Shown here: positions 62,111 to 64,000 of the stretch, in pieces
Layout of the letters: each line of letters opens with the position of its first letter
Position numbering within the stretch: the stretch's first letter is position 1
From: Melastoma dodecandrum
Lineage: Eukaryota; Streptophyta; Magnoliopsida; Myrtales; Melastomataceae
Assembly: GCA_029817715.1 (NCBI GenBank)
Contig: JARUPY010000527.1
Location: forward strand, 62,001-126,000
DNA: 64,000 nt
Direction: 5' to 3'
Made by a program: the position numbers and the translations under genes
Notes under the pieces: generated by a model
What the model saw: only the letters and a program-made list of their open reading frames with translations
Databases searched by the model: none
What the model was told of the DNA's origin: nothing

Positions 62111-62815
62111 ATGAGCGACGTCGCCGAGGGCCCGCCGCAGCCTGAATCGGAGGACACTCTCGATTCGGGGCCCGACCATGCGGGGCCGGGCCGCCGGGTG
62201 CGCGAGCGGACCTGCATCGTCACCCGGGTGGCCCAGGCGCCCGAGGGGATGATCCGGTTCGTGCGCGGGCCGGACGGTGCGGTGGTGCCGGACCTGCGGG
62301 CCAAGCTGCCCGGCCGGGGGGCCTGGATCGGCGCCCGCCGAGAGATCGTGGAGACCGCGATTCGCAAGAACCTATTCTCGCGGGCGTTCAAGGCGCCATC
62401 GACGGCGGAACCGGACTTGCCCGAGCGAATCGCCCAGGCCCTGCGCGCCGAGCTCCGGCAGGCGATCGCGATGGCCAACAAGGCCGGGTCCGTCGTGGCG
62501 GGATTCGGCAAGGTGGAATCCGCCATCGGCGCAGATCCCGGCGTCGCGGCGGTGATTCATGCCTCGGAAGCGAGCCCGGACGGGCGCCGGAAGATCGCCG
62601 CCGCCTTGATGCGGCGGCATGGGGGAGCCATATCAGGCATCCCGGTTATTGATGACTTGTCCGAAGATGAATTGGACATGGCTTTGGGTCGGGATCATGT
62701 GATACACGCTGCGCTCGTCGCAGGAGCCGGAGCTGCCGGCTGCCTGTCGCGTTGGCGTCGGCTACGCTCGTTCGAGGGCGCCGCCACGGCGACCGAGGAG
62801 CCCGAGACCGCCTGA
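62111..62815 (+). CDS. YlxR-like nucleic acid-binding protein with L7Ae-like C-terminal domain
   Basis: A 234-residue protein. Residues ~28-75 are a YlxR/DUF448 domain (RERTCIVTRVAQAPEGMIRFV, LRAKLPGRGAWIGARREIVE), followed by an L7Ae/L30e-like RNA-binding half (ALRAELRQAIAMANKAGSVV, GFGKVESAI, AALVAGAGAAGCLSRW). This fusion is usual in alphaproteobacteria. It sits between nusA and infB, 26 bases after nusA. Confidence 0.88.
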   Translation: MSDVAEGPPQPESEDTLDSGPDHAGPGRRVRERTCIVTRVAQAPEGMIRFVRGPDGAVVPDLRAKLPGRGAWIGARREIVETAIRKNLFSRAFKAPSTAEPDLPERIAQALRAELRQAIAMANKAGSVVAGFGKVESAIGADPGVAAVIHASEASPDGRRKIAAALMRRHGGAISGIPVIDDLSEDELDMALGRDHVIHAALVAGAGAAGCLSRWRRLRSFEGAATATEEPETA

Positions 62816-62924
62816 CACGGCGGGATCGTACGAGCCCCACGAGACGACACGAGATTGATTGGGGAACCGGGGTCGCCGGGCCGCAATCCGCACGACAATT
62901 GAAAACCCCCAGGGTTCTGACTGG

Positions 62925-64000
62925 ATGAGCGACACGAATAACCCGGGCGACAAGACGGCGGAGCGGGGACCCCGCAAGCCTCTGTCTTTGAAGCGCCCGA
63001 TCGAACAGGGTGTGGTGCGTCAGAGCTTCTCCCATGGCCGCACGAAGCAGGTCATGGTCGAGACAGTGAAGCGCCGTGTCGGAGCCCCTGCGGCGGCCCC
63101 GTCTCGTGATGCTGCGCAGGCCCAGCGCCCGGCGGTGACCACCCGTCCGGCGGGAGCGCCCGCCAACACCGCACAGCGTCCGCCCCAGAAGCCGGCTGCC
63201 GGTGGCGTGGTCTTGCGCACCCTGAGCGATCAGGAAAGCGCGGCCCGCGCCGCCGCTCTGGCTGATGCCCAGCGTCGCGAGGCCGATGCCCGCCGCAAGG
63301 CCGACGAGGACGCTGCCGCCGCGCGGGCCGCCGCCGAGGCCGAGGCCCGCCGCCAGCGCGAGGAGGCCGAAGCCCGCCGCCGCGCCGAGGAGGAGGCCGC
63401 CCGCGCCGCCGCCGATGCCAAGGCCGCCGAGGAGGCTGCCCGCAAGGCTGCCGCCGAAGAGGCCGCGAAGTCTGCCGCGGCCGCTGCTGCCGCAGCGCCT
63501 GCCGCAGCGGCGCCCGCCGCCGAGGCGCCGGCAGCGGCACCGCAGGCGCCTGCCGCTCCGCAAGCCGCGGCCGCTCCGCAAGCTCCTGCCCAGCGGGCTC
63601 CCGCCTCGCCGGCTGTTGCCGCACCCGCCGCGGCGGCTCCACGTCCGGCGGCGGCTCCGGCTCGCCCGGCCGCTCCGGCCCGTCCGGCTGCCGGCGCGCG
63701 CCCCACGGCGTCCGCCGCACGGCCCGCGACCACGCCGCCGGCTCCGCGCCCGGCTTCGTCCGAGCCGCGCAAGATCCTCACGGCCGACAATCGCAAGCCG
63801 CGCGACCTGAACTTCATGGCCCGCCCGGCGCCCGCGCCGGAGCCCGAGAAGTCGGCCACGCCCACCACCGCCGCTCGCCCGGCCGGTGCCACGGCCGCCC
63901 GTCCGGCGGCCGGTCGCGGCGCCCAGGTCAACGAGGACGAGTCGGAGACGAAGCGGGTCATCCGCCGTCCCGGCATGCCGCTCAAGATCATCACCCCGCC
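62925..64000 (+). CDS. infB: Translation initiation factor IF-2, 3' end beyond window
   Basis: The 358 visible codons are the N-terminal, Ala/Glu/Arg- and Pro-rich region that precedes the G domain, which is off the right edge. [29 protein letters not shown] is the conserved IF-2 start of alphaproteobacteria. A charged coiled-coil stretch ([21 protein letters not shown]) and long Ala/Pro repeats follow. It ends the rimP operon as seen here. Confidence 0.93.
   Translation, partial: MSDTNNPGDKTAERGPRKPLSLKRPIEQGVVRQSFSHGRTKQVMVETVKRRVGAPAAAPSRDAAQAQRPAVTTRPAGAPANTAQRPPQKPAAGGVVLRTLSDQESAARAAALADAQRREADARRKADEDAAAARAAAEAEARRQREEAEARRRAEEEAARAAADAKAAEEAARKAAAEEAAKSAAAAAAAAPAAAAPAAEAPAAAPQAPAAPQAAAAPQAPAQRAPASPAVAAPAAAAPRPAAAPARPAAPARPAAGARPTASAARPATTPPAPRPASSEPRKILTADNRKPRDLNFMARPAPAPEPEKSATPTTAARPAGATAARPAAGRGAQVNEDESETKRVIRRPGMPLKIITP

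Overview
The window is about 70% G+C chromosomal DNA from an alphaproteobacterium of the order Rhizobiales, most like Methylobacterium/Methylorubrum. This rests on gene content and context: a ChvI-ChvG-HprK-EIIA set, a rhizobial-type long-chain lipid A acyltransferase cluster, a SWIB-domain protein, PRC-barrel proteins, a DUF1223 protein, a rimP-nusA-ylxR-infB operon, a CtrA-type box, and dispersed palindromes of the kind common in this group. I ran no database search, so the genus is an inference. I recognised no prophage, insertion sequence, CRISPR array, tRNA or rRNA.

Layout. 0-5.9 kb: the 3' end of a UdgX uracil-DNA glycosylase, a small secreted protein with a clear terminator, polA and a quinone oxidoreductase. 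5.9-15.5 kb: a PfkB-family kinase, an MFS porter, a cytochrome c with a PQQ sugar dehydrogenase, a small Cys-containing secreted protein, a 2OG-Fe(II) oxygenase with a membrane partner, a DHA2 efflux pump, an SDR and a SWIB protein. 15.7-25.2 kb: small membrane and envelope proteins (DUF2721, two PRC-barrel proteins, a lipoprotein), an MFS porter, an ABC exporter, glutaminase and lepA. 25.2-32.1 kb: a HugZ-like protein, then chvI-chvG-hprK-EIIA facing EamA-hslU. 32.2-37.7 kb: DUF1223, an LpxXL-type acyltransferase, an alcohol dehydrogenase, an SH3 protein, an SDR and a ketoacyl synthase, a partial very-long-chain fatty acid/lipid A pathway. 37.9-43.7 kb: an amidohydrolase, a broken CYTH-CHAD gene, selB and a second small Cys-containing secreted protein. 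43.7-51.4 kb: a metal-acquisition block (Zur, a small membrane peptide, ZnuC, ZnuB, DUF2946, a PepSY reductase, a TonB receptor, SCO). 51.4-56.0 kb: an oxidoreductase, DUF4174, small proteins, an MsrQ-like haem protein and a broken aldo/keto reductase. 56.0-58.4 kb: three related coiled-coil proteins plus a lipoprotein behind a perfect CtrA-type box. 58.6-64 kb: a SAM-dependent methyltransferase and the divergent rimP-nusA-ylxR-infB operon, with an intrinsic terminator in its leader.

Two themes stand out. First, the coiled-coil trio with its lipoprotein and CtrA-type box is the best candidate for an undescribed, possibly cell-cycle-regulated, envelope or cytoskeletal module. Second, many genes, including essential or core ones (polA, lepA, chvI), carry single-base indels, mostly in short homopolymers and densest at 49.8-55.1 kb. 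These look like sequencing or assembly errors rather than real pseudogenes, so the affected entries are described as probably intact genes unless stated otherwise.
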